Shown one piece after another: positions 43,749 through 51,713 of a stretch of 64,000 bases of DNA. The position numbers and the translations under genes were made by a program. The DNA is from SSF26 sp037443945. Its GTDB lineage: Bacteria; Chloroflexota; Anaerolineae; J102. The stretch is from NCBI GenBank assembly GCA_037443945.1, contig JBBINH010000009.1, positions 1 through 64,000 on the forward strand, in the 5' to 3' direction. Under the pieces are notes generated by a model. The model did not search any database. It saw only the letters and a list, made by a program, of their open reading frames with translations, and was not told the origin of the DNA. Each line of letters starts with the position of its first letter. The stretch's first letter is position 1.

Positions 43749-45026
43749 TCAGTCGGTCTTGACGGTAAACGTGCGGGTTTCGGCGCCATCCGTGATCATC
43801 TTGGCCGCCTCCAGGCGGCCCCGTTCGGCCGGGAAGGCCATCACCAGGCTCATGGCGATGTCGCGGAACATGCGCGCCACCAGGCCCCGGTTGGCCGTGC
43901 CGCTGGTGCCGGTCATCTTCAGGGCCAGTTGGGCTACCAGAAACGCGTTTTCGGAAATAACGCCCTTGGCCAGCCGCCAGTGCTGCACCACTTCGTCCTT
44001 AGCGGCGATGGGTGGCTCGCTGGCTTCCAGGTCGATCTGACGGCGCAACCAGAGCCGCGCCGTTTCCAGGGCGGCTGCCGCCTTGCCGATCAGCTCCTGG
44101 TGAAAGGGGCTGGTGGCGATAGGCCGGCCGGTGTCCTCGAAGCGCATTCGCATGGTGCTGTCCAGGGCATAATCGAAGGCCGCTTTGGCCGCACCCAGGT
44201 AGATGGCCGCAATGGCGGGTTGGTTGCCCATGAGCGAGCCGCGGCTGCTTTGCATCAGTTTGACAAAGGCGCCAGGCAGGGTCAGGGCGTCTTCGTCGGG
44301 CACGAAGACGTTCTCCAGAATGATGCCGTGCGAAGCGCTGCCGCGCATGCCCAGGGCATCCCAGGCCGGTCGTTCTCGCACTCCGGCTGCATCCCGCGGC
44401 ACAAAGAACATGGCCAGCCCTTCGGCCGTCTCGTAGCCCTTGAGCTTGGCTGCCACCAGGTAGGCATCGGCCACGCCCGTGTTGCAGCCAAACGATTTGA
44501 CGCCGTTGAGCAGCCAGCCGCCGTTGGTCCGTTCGGCCTCGGTCGCGATGAACACGGCGCTTTGCGAGGACTTGGCCGTCTCACTGGCAAAGTTGCCCAG
44601 AAACTGGCCTTGCGTGCCCATGCGCCGGAGGACGTTCTCGGCGAAACGGCGCACGATGGGCACCTCTTCGGCGTCGAACTTGCCCTCGGCAATGGCTTCC
44701 AGGGCCAGCAGTCCACGCGACGAAGTCGAACAGTGAAAGAAATAGGCCAGCGCCGTGGAGGGACAGGCCGTGCCCATGGCGAAGGTGGCCGCGGCCAGGT
44801 CACGCAGGCCGCCGCCCAGCCCACCGTAAGCTTCGGGGACCACCAGGCCCAGCAGGCCGGCGCGGGCCAGTGTCTCCCGATGGGGTGTATAAAACCGGCC
44901 TGTGGCGTCTACCTCTTCGGCGTGGCGGCGTAGTTCCGGCAAGATGGCCTCGACGCGTTCGGCACGGGCACGCTCGGCCGGGGTCAGGTCGTCGAACAGG
45001 TATTCGGCGGTCAGGGAGGGGGTCAT
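43749..45026 (-). CDS. Acyl-CoA dehydrogenase-fold flavoprotein
   Basis: Protein of 425 residues with the acyl-CoA dehydrogenase fold: N-terminal helical domain with LLGLVVPEAYGGLGGG, middle beta domain (WDALGMRGSASHGIILENVFVP), C-terminal helical domain. The usual C-terminal catalytic Glu motif (YEGT-like) is not seen; the corresponding stretch reads ARMFRDIAMSLVMAFPAERG. This pattern is also found in flavin-dependent monooxygenases of the same fold (DszC-like), which need reduced flavin from a separate reductase; a flavin reductase domain is encoded five genes upstream. It overlaps the amidohydrolase gene by 4 bases. Either a true dehydrogenase with Glu at another position or a monooxygenase. 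Confidence 0.75.
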   Translation of the reverse strand: MTPSLTAEYLFDDLTPAERARAERVEAILPELRRHAEEVDATGRFYTPHRETLARAGLLGLVVPEAYGGLGGGLRDLAAATFAMGTACPSTALAYFFHCSTSSRGLLALEAIAEGKFDAEEVPIVRRFAENVLRRMGTQGQFLGNFASETAKSSQSAVFIATEAERTNGGWLLNGVKSFGCNTGVADAYLVAAKLKGYETAEGLAMFFVPRDAAGVRERPAWDALGMRGSASHGIILENVFVPDEDALTLPGAFVKLMQSSRGSLMGNQPAIAAIYLGAAKAAFDYALDSTMRMRFEDTGRPIATSPFHQELIGKAAAALETARLWLRRQIDLEASEPPIAAKDEVVQHWRLAKGVISENAFLVAQLALKMTGTSGTANRGLVARMFRDIAMSLVMAFPAERGRLEAAKMITDGAETRTFTVKTD

Positions 45027-46519
45027 GGGGAGGATAAAGAGATGGGAAGGTCGGATGGGAATCGTTCGGGACGAGGTCGATAGCGGCCGATGGGTTCGCC
45101 TAGGATGCGACCGTTTTCGTACACGAGATGGCCGCGGACAAAGGTGGCACGCACGCGTCCGGTCAGTTCGTGGCCTTCGAAGGGCGTGTAACCCTGGCCG
45201 GAGGGAGAGTCGGCCGCATGCACGACAAAAGTCTCGTCGGGGTCGAAGAGGACGATATCGGCGTCGTAGCCGGGGGCGATATCGCCTTTGCTCAGCAAGC
45301 CATAGCGCTGCGCCGGGTTCCAGGAGGTCAGCTCGGCTATGCGGTTCAGGCTAAGACCGCGCTTGCGGCCTTCGCTGTGCAATCCGCTGAGCAAATACTC
45401 GGTGCCGCCGAAGCCCGATTTGGCCAGCCAGATGTCGTCGGGATGTTCGGCGTTGTATTTCAACTCGGCTGCGCAGCAGGCGTGATCGCTGACCACCCAA
45501 TCCACATCGCCGGCCAGGAGCCGTTCCCAGAGATACTCCACATCGGCCCGCGGACGGATGGGCGGATTGACTTTGGCCAACACGCCGTTGGGTTCGTCGA
45601 TATCCAGAAGCAGGTGTCCGATGGTGACCTCACGGCGGAAGTCGATATGCGGAAAAAGGTCCCGCATCATGAGCGCGGCCTCCAGGGCTTTGCGCGAGGA
45701 GAGGTGAAGCAAATTGATGTGGGCACAGCGGGTTTCGTGGGCCAGATAAGAGGCGATGAACACGGCCAGACCCTCGCTATGGGGCGGCCGGGCGGCATGA
45801 TAGGCGGGCAGACCACGCAGACGCCCTTCGCGTTGCACGATCGCGGTGTAGGCGTTGAGGATGTCGGCCACCTCGCAGTGCAAACTCAGGCTGAGATAGG
45901 GCGCCCGATCCGGATAGGTCTCCATCATCTCGGTCAGCCGGCGCATGATGAACTCAAAATGGGCAAAGTCGTAGCGCTCGCCCGGCTCCAAACACAGGAA
46001 GTTGTGCTGCCGTTCGGAAGGGCCGTGGAGACCGTGGCCGCCGTAGAACATGAAGATTTTGAAGGAGGCCACGCCGAACTCGGTCAGGAGCATGGGCATC
46101 TCGTCGATATGCACCCGGTTGATGGGCGCCAAATGGTAGGCGTAGTCCACCCAGTAGCGTCCTTCAGACAGGCGCAACACCTCAGGAAAGAAGTCCCGAT
46201 AGGGACCTCCTCGATTCAGGTAGTATTCGCCGGTGCGGAAATAGGTGATGGTGGTGGTGACGCCGCCCATGGCCGCCGCGCGCGACTCGGTGTCGACATC
46301 CTGGGGCAGAGGCGCATAGATGCCTATGTGCATGTGCGCATCCACCAGGCCGGGGAACGCCAAAAGCCCCCGACCGTCGTACACGCGACGGGCCTGGTCG
46401 GCCGGTAAACCGGGACCGACCAGGGCTACCCGGCCGTCACGGACGGCGATGTCGGCCGTCTCGATGCCGGAACGACGAGGGCGAACCAGTTGGACGTTTT
46501 GAATCAGAAGGTCGTACAT
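45023..46519 (-). CDS. Dihydropyrimidinase-like cyclic amidohydrolase
   Basis: Metal-dependent amidohydrolase of 498 residues, in the dihydropyrimidinase/hydantoinase/imidase group. All metal ligands are in place: His62 and His64 (DAHMHIG), the carboxylated Lys154 (ASFKIFMFYGG), His214 (LSLHCEV), His272 (LLHLSS) and Asp345 (VVSDHACC). Such enzymes open cyclic imides, hydantoins and dihydropyrimidines. No other pyrimidine-catabolism gene is near, so in this operon a cyclic imide (for example a dialkylmaleimide from a pyrrole ring) is a reasonable candidate substrate; that is inference. Confidence 0.85.
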   Translation of the reverse strand: MYDLLIQNVQLVRPRRSGIETADIAVRDGRVALVGPGLPADQARRVYDGRGLLAFPGLVDAHMHIGIYAPLPQDVDTESRAAAMGGVTTTITYFRTGEYYLNRGGPYRDFFPEVLRLSEGRYWVDYAYHLAPINRVHIDEMPMLLTEFGVASFKIFMFYGGHGLHGPSERQHNFLCLEPGERYDFAHFEFIMRRLTEMMETYPDRAPYLSLSLHCEVADILNAYTAIVQREGRLRGLPAYHAARPPHSEGLAVFIASYLAHETRCAHINLLHLSSRKALEAALMMRDLFPHIDFRREVTIGHLLLDIDEPNGVLAKVNPPIRPRADVEYLWERLLAGDVDWVVSDHACCAAELKYNAEHPDDIWLAKSGFGGTEYLLSGLHSEGRKRGLSLNRIAELTSWNPAQRYGLLSKGDIAPGYDADIVLFDPDETFVVHAADSPSGQGYTPFEGHELTGRVRATFVRGHLVYENGRILGEPIGRYRPRPERFPSDLPISLSSP

Positions 46520-46571
46520 AGCCGTTGACGAGAACGAGAGCTCATAAGGGTACTCCCGGGCAGGGGAACCA

Positions 46572-47753
46572 TCAGCCGGCCACCACCCCTTGCCGGATCA
46601 ACGCCTCGATGGTTGGCTCATCCAGGCCCAATTCGGCCAGCAGCGGCCGCGAGTGTTGCCCCAGGGTCGGCGGAGGGCTGCGCAGGGTCGCACCGAGACC
46701 GTCCAGCAGCACGGGCAGGCGGGGTAGCGGTGCGCAGACGCCGTTGGGCAGGGGTGTGGGCAGCAGACTGCCGCCGGCCTGGAGCTGCGGGTCGGTGAAG
46801 AGGTCTTCGGGCCGGGCCACGGGCGAAACGGGTAGGTCGGCGGCCTCGCAGCGACGCAAGACCTCGGCGCGCATGTAACGGGCAATGAGCTTCTCGATGG
46901 CGGGCAGCAGCCATTCCCGCTGCTCGATGCGGCCGTTGTTGGTGCTCAGCCGGGGGTCGGCCAGCCATTCGCTTTGCTCGAAGAGCTGGCAGAAGCGCAC
47001 CCATTGCTTATCGCTGGTGACGCCGATGAAGACCAGCTCGCCGTCGGCCGTGGCAAAGGTCCGGTAGATCGCCCAGGCGCTGACACGGGCGGGCATGGGG
47101 GGCACCGGTTCTTGGGTCAGGGCGGCATAGGCCATGTGGTGACCCATGATAAAAGCGGCCGTCTCGAAGAGGGCCGAACACACCAGTCGGCCCCGGCCCG
47201 TGCGTTCTCGCTCCCACAGCGCCGCCATCACCGCCATTGCCCCGCAGAGGCCGGTCATGATGTCCACCACCGAGGCGCCGGCACGCAGCGGTTGTCCTAC
47301 CGGACCGGTCATGTAGGCCAGGCCGCTCATCATCTGCACCACCTCGTCCAGGGCCAGGCGTCGTTCATAAGGACCGGGCAGGAAGCCCTTGAGCGAGCAG
47401 TAGATGAGCCGGGGGTAGCGAGGGGCCAGGGTTTCGTAGCCCAGGCCCAGCCGGTCCATGGTACCGGGAGCAAAGTTCTCGATAAGCACGTCGGCCGTCT
47501 CCAGCAGACGGTAGATGATTGCGCGTCCTGCCTCGGTTTTGATATCCAGGGCCAGACTCTTCTTGTTGCGGTTGAAGAAAGGGTAGTATCCGGTGCCGAA
47601 GCCCTTGAGCGCGCGTGTGGGATCGCCTGTGGGCGGTTCGATACGGATCACCTCGGCGCCGAAGTCGGCCAACACCAACCCGCAGGCCGGTCCCAGCACA
47701 GCATGGCTGAATTCCAACACCCTCAACCCACGAAAGACGTCAAAATCAGACAT
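46572..47753 (-). CDS. Family III CoA-transferase (CaiB/BaiF)
   Basis: Moves CoA between carboxylic acids. The 393-residue protein has the N-terminal GLRVLEFSHAVLGPACGLVLADFGAEVIRIE pattern (in part), NKKSLALD, the LIENFAPG motif and the probable catalytic Asp164 in RAGASVVDIMTG. ATG 47753 overlaps the end of the hydratase small-subunit gene by 8 bases. Chloroflexus succinyl-CoA:citramalate CoA-transferase belongs to this family; with the hydratase and HMG-CoA-lyase-like genes beside it, activation of a (methyl)malate-type acid is likely. Confidence 0.88.
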   Translation of the reverse strand: MSDFDVFRGLRVLEFSHAVLGPACGLVLADFGAEVIRIEPPTGDPTRALKGFGTGYYPFFNRNKKSLALDIKTEAGRAIIYRLLETADVLIENFAPGTMDRLGLGYETLAPRYPRLIYCSLKGFLPGPYERRLALDEVVQMMSGLAYMTGPVGQPLRAGASVVDIMTGLCGAMAVMAALWERERTGRGRLVCSALFETAAFIMGHHMAYAALTQEPVPPMPARVSAWAIYRTFATADGELVFIGVTSDKQWVRFCQLFEQSEWLADPRLSTNNGRIEQREWLLPAIEKLIARYMRAEVLRRCEAADLPVSPVARPEDLFTDPQLQAGGSLLPTPLPNGVCAPLPRLPVLLDGLGATLRSPPPTLGQHSRPLLAELGLDEPTIEALIRQGVVAG

Positions 47754-48246
47754 AATCACCGTACCGGAGCAGATAATTGACCAATCCGCCTGCGGCCAGG
47801 ATATCCACCATCTGCTGGGGCATGGCCGTCGCGCGATAGGTTTCGTTGCGGGTGTGGTTGACGACAAGGCCTGCCGCCAGGTCCACCGCCACCCGGTCAC
47901 CGGGCCGGATGGCATGGTCTTCGACCTCGATCACAGGCAGCCCGATGTTGATGGCATTGCGGTAGAAGATGCGGGCAAAGCTGCGGGCGATGACGGCGGC
48001 CACGCCGGCAGCCTTGATGGCCAGGGGTGCCTGCTCGCGCGAAGAACCGCAACCGAAGTTATAGCCCGCCACCAGGAGGTCACCGGGGCGCACCGTGCGG
48101 GCAAAATCCGGATCGAGGTCTTCCAGCACGTGCGCAGCCAGGGTGGCCATATCCAGGGTTTTGGTGTACTTGCCCGGAATGATACGGTCTGTATCGATGT
48201 TGTCGCCGTAAACGTGGGCGATGCCGCAGATGGGTTCGCTGTTCAT
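47746..48246 (-). CDS. Aconitase-family hydratase, small (swivel) subunit
   Basis: LeuD-like protein of 166 residues with the swivel-domain motifs YGDNIDTDRIIPGKY and GYNFGCGSSREQAP. It forms an isomerase/hydratase with the large subunit encoded 24 bases upstream. It could act in leucine synthesis, but no leuA or leuB is near and the neighbours are degradative, so a hydratase for citraconate- or dimethylmaleate-like acids is more plausible. Confidence 0.88.
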   Translation of the reverse strand: MNSEPICGIAHVYGDNIDTDRIIPGKYTKTLDMATLAAHVLEDLDPDFARTVRPGDLLVAGYNFGCGSSREQAPLAIKAAGVAAVIARSFARIFYRNAINIGLPVIEVEDHAIRPGDRVAVDLAAGLVVNHTRNETYRATAMPQQMVDILAAGGLVNYLLRYGDYV

Positions 48247-48270
48247 GATGGCCGGTTCGGGTCAGGAGCT

Positions 48271-49503
48271 TCACCCCACCTCGGCGGGGTCGGCGATATG
48301 GCCGGCCAGGGCCGATGCGGCCACGACGGCCGGCGAGGCCAGGTAGATTTCGGCACGAGGGTTCCCCATGCGCCCGCGGAAGTTACGATTGGTAGAACTG
48401 ATGACCACTTCCCCGTCGCCGGGCACACCCAGATGGGAGCCGACGCAAGGGCCACAGCCCGCCGGGATGAAAACGGCGCCGGATGCGGATAGGGTCTGCA
48501 CGATGCCCTGCTGCAATGCCGCCTCGAACACGCGACGGGAGGCAGGGGCAATAACCAGCCGCACTCCCGGCGCCACCGGACGGCCCCGAAGCACGGCGGC
48601 CGCTGCGGCCAGGTCCTCCAGCCGGGTATTCGTGCAGGAGCCGATGAAGGCGTAATGGATCGGCGTGCCCCTGACCCTGGCAATAGGCACCACGTTGTCG
48701 GGCGCGTGGGGCCGCGCCACCTGCGGCTCCAGGGTCGAGACATCCAGCGCCAGCCGCCGGCTGTACTCGGCATCCGGGTCGGGATAGACCGGCGTAAAGG
48801 GATAGTCCAGGCTCAACCCCGTGGGATCCACCAGGCCTGTCTTGGCGCCCATCTCGGCCGTCATATTGGCCAGGGTTATGCGGCCGGCCAGGCTCATGGC
48901 CCGCACCGCCTCGCCGGTGAACTCGATAGCCTGGTAATTGGCGCCATCTGCGCCCAGCTCTCGCAGCAGCCGCAGGATGACATCTTTGGCCGTTACGCCA
49001 GGCCGCAACGTGCCGTGCAGGGTGATCTGGATGGTCTTGGGCACCTTCAACCAGGTTTTGCCGGTCCGCATGGCCGCCGCCAGATCGGTGGAACCGACGC
49101 CGACGCCGAAGGCATTGACGGCGCCATAGGTGGGTGAGTGCGAGTCGGCGCCCAGAAAGAGATCGCCCGGCCGGACATGCTCGTTTTCGATCATGAGCTG
49201 ATGACAGATGCCCTCGCCGATGTCATAAAGCCGGCAACCCATCTTGCAGGCGAAGTCGCGCATAAGCCGATGCAGGTTGGCCACGGTCTCGTTCGGCGCA
49301 GGCGCTGCGTGGTCAATGACCAGAAAGACGCGCGTCGGATCCCACAATCTGACGCCGCCCATGGCCCGAAAGGCCTGGATGGCCAGGGGTGCCGTGGCAT
49401 CGGTGGCCATGACGCCGTCCACGCGCACGATGACGATGTCGCCGGCGCGCACGGTTTTGCCGGCGTGATGGGAGAGGATTTTCTCGGCGATGGTCTGGCC
49501 CAT
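48271..49503 (-). CDS. Aconitase-family hydratase, large subunit
   Basis: LeuC/homoaconitase-type [4Fe-4S] subunit of 410 residues, the short form found with separate small subunits. Cluster cysteines lie in IGSCTNTR and in GCGPC (GCGPCVGSHLG); other family motifs are HQLMIENEHVRPGDLFLGADSH (in part) and SSTNRNFRGRMG. It adds or removes water at a dicarboxylic acid double bond. In nicotinate fermenters a related pair hydrates 2,3-dimethylmaleate. It starts 3 bases after the upstream fusion-gene stop. Confidence 0.9.
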   Translation of the reverse strand: MGQTIAEKILSHHAGKTVRAGDIVIVRVDGVMATDATAPLAIQAFRAMGGVRLWDPTRVFLVIDHAAPAPNETVANLHRLMRDFACKMGCRLYDIGEGICHQLMIENEHVRPGDLFLGADSHSPTYGAVNAFGVGVGSTDLAAAMRTGKTWLKVPKTIQITLHGTLRPGVTAKDVILRLLRELGADGANYQAIEFTGEAVRAMSLAGRITLANMTAEMGAKTGLVDPTGLSLDYPFTPVYPDPDAEYSRRLALDVSTLEPQVARPHAPDNVVPIARVRGTPIHYAFIGSCTNTRLEDLAAAAAVLRGRPVAPGVRLVIAPASRRVFEAALQQGIVQTLSASGAVFIPAGCGPCVGSHLGVPGDGEVVISSTNRNFRGRMGNPRAEIYLASPAVVAASALAGHIADPAEVG

Positions 49504-49506
49504 GGC

Positions 49507-50892
49507 CTACTCCAGCAGTTTGTGCATGCGTGCGGGCAATTCCTTGCCCAAGAAGGCCTCCATCCGTCGCGAAACGGCCGCCACCCTAGCTACGTCGATG
49601 CCGGTCTGGATGCCCATTTCGTGCAGCATGTAGGCGGCATCCTCGGTGGCGACATTGCCTCGCGCCGTGGGAATGAAGGGACAACCGCCCAGCCCGCCGA
49701 AAGAGGTATCGAACAAGGTCACCCCCGACTTGAGGGCGGAGAGCAGGTTGGCCAGGCCCTGGCCGCGCGTGTCGTGCAGATGCAGCACCACGGGCACGCT
49801 GCCGGCCAGGGGCAGGATTTCCTGCACCATCCGACGGACCGACTGCGGATTACCCAGGCCGGCCGAGTCGGCCAGCGACAACTCGTCGATGCCCATGGCC
49901 AGGAGACGTCGGGCCATGGCCACCACCTTGCTCCGCTCGATTTGGCCCTCGTAGGCGCAGCCAAAGGCTGCCTGCACCCCGGCGCGCACGCGAATGCCGT
50001 GCTCGCGGGCCTTGCGCACCATGGCTTCGATCTCCTGTAAGCCCTCTTCGATGGTGGTGTTGGCGTTCTTACGGGCCAGGGTCTCGCTGGCGGGCACGCC
50101 CATCTCCACCTGGGTTACTCCGGCGGCGATGGCCCGCTCCAGCCCCTTCATGTTCAGTACCAGCGCGCTAAACGTGACCCCCGAACGACGAGGTAGGCGG
50201 GCAAACACGGCTTCAGCGTCGGCCATCTGCGGCACCAGGCGAGGATTGACGAAAGACGCCACTTGGATCTGGCGCAGACCGGCATCGGCCAGGGCCAGGG
50301 CCAGCTCCACCTTCATGTCGGTTGGGATCAGGCGTTCCTCGCGCTGGATGCCGTCACGCAGCCCGACCTCGACCAGCGTGACCGCCAGAGGCACGGTGGG
50401 TATCTCTAAAGCCTCGGTACGCCGCCAGAGCCGGTTGTGGTAAAGCAGCGGGATATCCAGGTCCGAAACGGCCAGATCCTGCACTTCGCCGACGAAGATG
50501 GTATGGTCGCCGCCGTCGTACATGGCCCACAAGGTGCAATCGACCCAGGCCAGGGTGTCGGGCAGGAGAGGGCTGCCGGTAACGGCCGTCGTGGTGTGCA
50601 GATCGGCGAAGCGATCCTGGATCTCCGGCCGCATACCGGCGAAGCGCATGCCCAACTCCACCTGATGTGCGGCCAGGACGTTGACGGCGAAGACCCCGCT
50701 TTCGGCGATGGCCTTATGGGTGAACAGCCGTTTGGCCAGCGATACCAGCACGAGTGGCGGGTCCAGGCTCAGACTGGTGAAGGAGCTGGCCGTGACGCCT
50801 ATGGGAACGTCGCCATAGCGGGTGGTGACGACGGTGACGCCGGAGGCGAACTGGGCCATGGCGCGCTTGAAATCATCGGGATGGACGGTCAT
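49507..50892 (-). CDS. Flavin reductase / HMG-CoA-lyase-like fusion protein
   Basis: A single frame of 461 residues joins two domains. Residues 1-155 are a flavin reductase-like FMN-binding domain (FASGVTVVTTRYGDVPIGVTASSFTSLSLDPP pattern, HNRLW end). Residues 170-455 are an HMG-CoA-lyase-family domain with all catalytic residues: Arg179-Asp180 (EVGLRDGIQ), HLHD at 371-374, Cys404 (GGLGGCPFIP) and Asn413 (GNVATED). The junction has no room for a missing stop or start and both halves look intact. Lyases of this family include R-citramalyl-CoA lyase of Chloroflexus. The reductase part could feed the flavoprotein or another oxygenase in the operon. ATG 50892. Confidence 0.9.
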   Translation of the reverse strand: MTVHPDDFKRAMAQFASGVTVVTTRYGDVPIGVTASSFTSLSLDPPLVLVSLAKRLFTHKAIAESGVFAVNVLAAHQVELGMRFAGMRPEIQDRFADLHTTTAVTGSPLLPDTLAWVDCTLWAMYDGGDHTIFVGEVQDLAVSDLDIPLLYHNRLWRRTEALEIPTVPLAVTLVEVGLRDGIQREERLIPTDMKVELALALADAGLRQIQVASFVNPRLVPQMADAEAVFARLPRRSGVTFSALVLNMKGLERAIAAGVTQVEMGVPASETLARKNANTTIEEGLQEIEAMVRKAREHGIRVRAGVQAAFGCAYEGQIERSKVVAMARRLLAMGIDELSLADSAGLGNPQSVRRMVQEILPLAGSVPVVLHLHDTRGQGLANLLSALKSGVTLFDTSFGGLGGCPFIPTARGNVATEDAAYMLHEMGIQTGIDVARVAAVSRRMEAFLGKELPARMHKLLE

Positions 50893-50921
50893 AGGCGGAG
50901 TCCTCGTGACCCTGGGGATGC

Positions 50922-51713
50922 TCAGTCGAACACCTTGCGCCTGGTCACCGGCGCGCTGACAAAGCGCCACAGCAGCTTGTGACGGGGCAGGAATTCCAGC
51001 CGCGCGCCGTTCTCGTGGGGGCGCAAGATCTGCTCGGCCAGCCAGGGCGCCACTTCGGCGATGCGGCTGGCGATGATGTTGAAGATAGGCTTGACCCGTT
51101 CCAGGTCTTCGAGACGGTCAAACTGCGCCGTGACCAGATCGGTGATGACCATGCCCGGCTGCACGGTGATGAGCTTGACCGGTGTGCCCTTCAATTCCGC
51201 CGCCAGCGACCGTCCCAGATAGGCCGCCGCCGCTTTGGACATGCCGTAGACCGTCATCCCGGCGCGCACGCGGCCGTTGGCGCCAAAGCCCTCCAGATTG
51301 TAGATGCGGCCGCCGCCCTGGGCCAGCATGGCGCCGATGGCGACGCGCGTGCCGTAATACGCCCCCAGGACATTCACCGCGACGACCTCCTGCACCTTGT
51401 CCAGCGGCAACATCCAGGCCTTGACCTGGGGATGGGCTATGCCGGCGTTGTTGACCCAAATGTCCACGCGGCCAAAGCGCGCACAGGCGAAGGCCCAGAG
51501 CCGTTCATGCGCTTCCGGTTTGGTCACATCGCACAGACAGCCGGCCACCCGATCGCCGTAGCGGGCCTCCAGGGTGGTGAGCGCCTGCTCGAGCGCTTCC
51601 TGGCGGCGGCCGCTGATGACGACCTGCTGACCGCGCTTCAGCAACTCCGTGGCCACGGCGTAACCGATGCCTTTGGTCGAACCGGTTATCACAACGACTT
51701 GAACCGGATTCAT
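50922..51713 (-). CDS. Short-chain dehydrogenase resembling chlorophyll b reductase (NYC1/NOL)
   Basis: Protein of 263 residues with the SDR motifs ITGSTKGIGYAVA, VNNAG and YGMSK (YxxxK). The usual catalytic Ser is absent: the segment reads RIYNLEGFGANGR, matching the IFNxDGAG pattern that I recall for plant NYC1/NOL. Other NYC1/NOL-like features are TGSTKGIGYA at the N-terminus, DIWVNNAG, QPGMVITDL, and a C-terminal FNII...EVA...NGARLEFLP...RR.VFD arrangement. NYC1/NOL reduces the C7 formyl of chlorophyll b. It overlaps the upstream calycin gene by 4 bases and sits three genes after the Rieske oxygenase. The SDR assignment is firm; the pigment substrate is a family-level inference. Confidence 0.8.
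   Translation of the reverse strand: MNPVQVVVITGSTKGIGYAVATELLKRGQQVVISGRRQEALEQALTTLEARYGDRVAGCLCDVTKPEAHERLWAFACARFGRVDIWVNNAGIAHPQVKAWMLPLDKVQEVVAVNVLGAYYGTRVAIGAMLAQGGGRIYNLEGFGANGRVRAGMTVYGMSKAAAAYLGRSLAAELKGTPVKLITVQPGMVITDLVTAQFDRLEDLERVKPIFNIIASRIAEVAPWLAEQILRPHENGARLEFLPRHKLLWRFVSAPVTRRKVFD

Noticed and set aside
45023..46519. Pyrimidine catabolism
   Set aside because: Dihydropyrimidine dehydrogenase and beta-ureidopropionase genes are absent here; a cyclic-imide role fits the neighbours better.
47746..49503. leuCD for leucine biosynthesis
   Set aside because: No leuA, leuB or ilv genes are close, and the pair is tied into a degradative operon. Not excluded biochemically, hence no gene symbols given.
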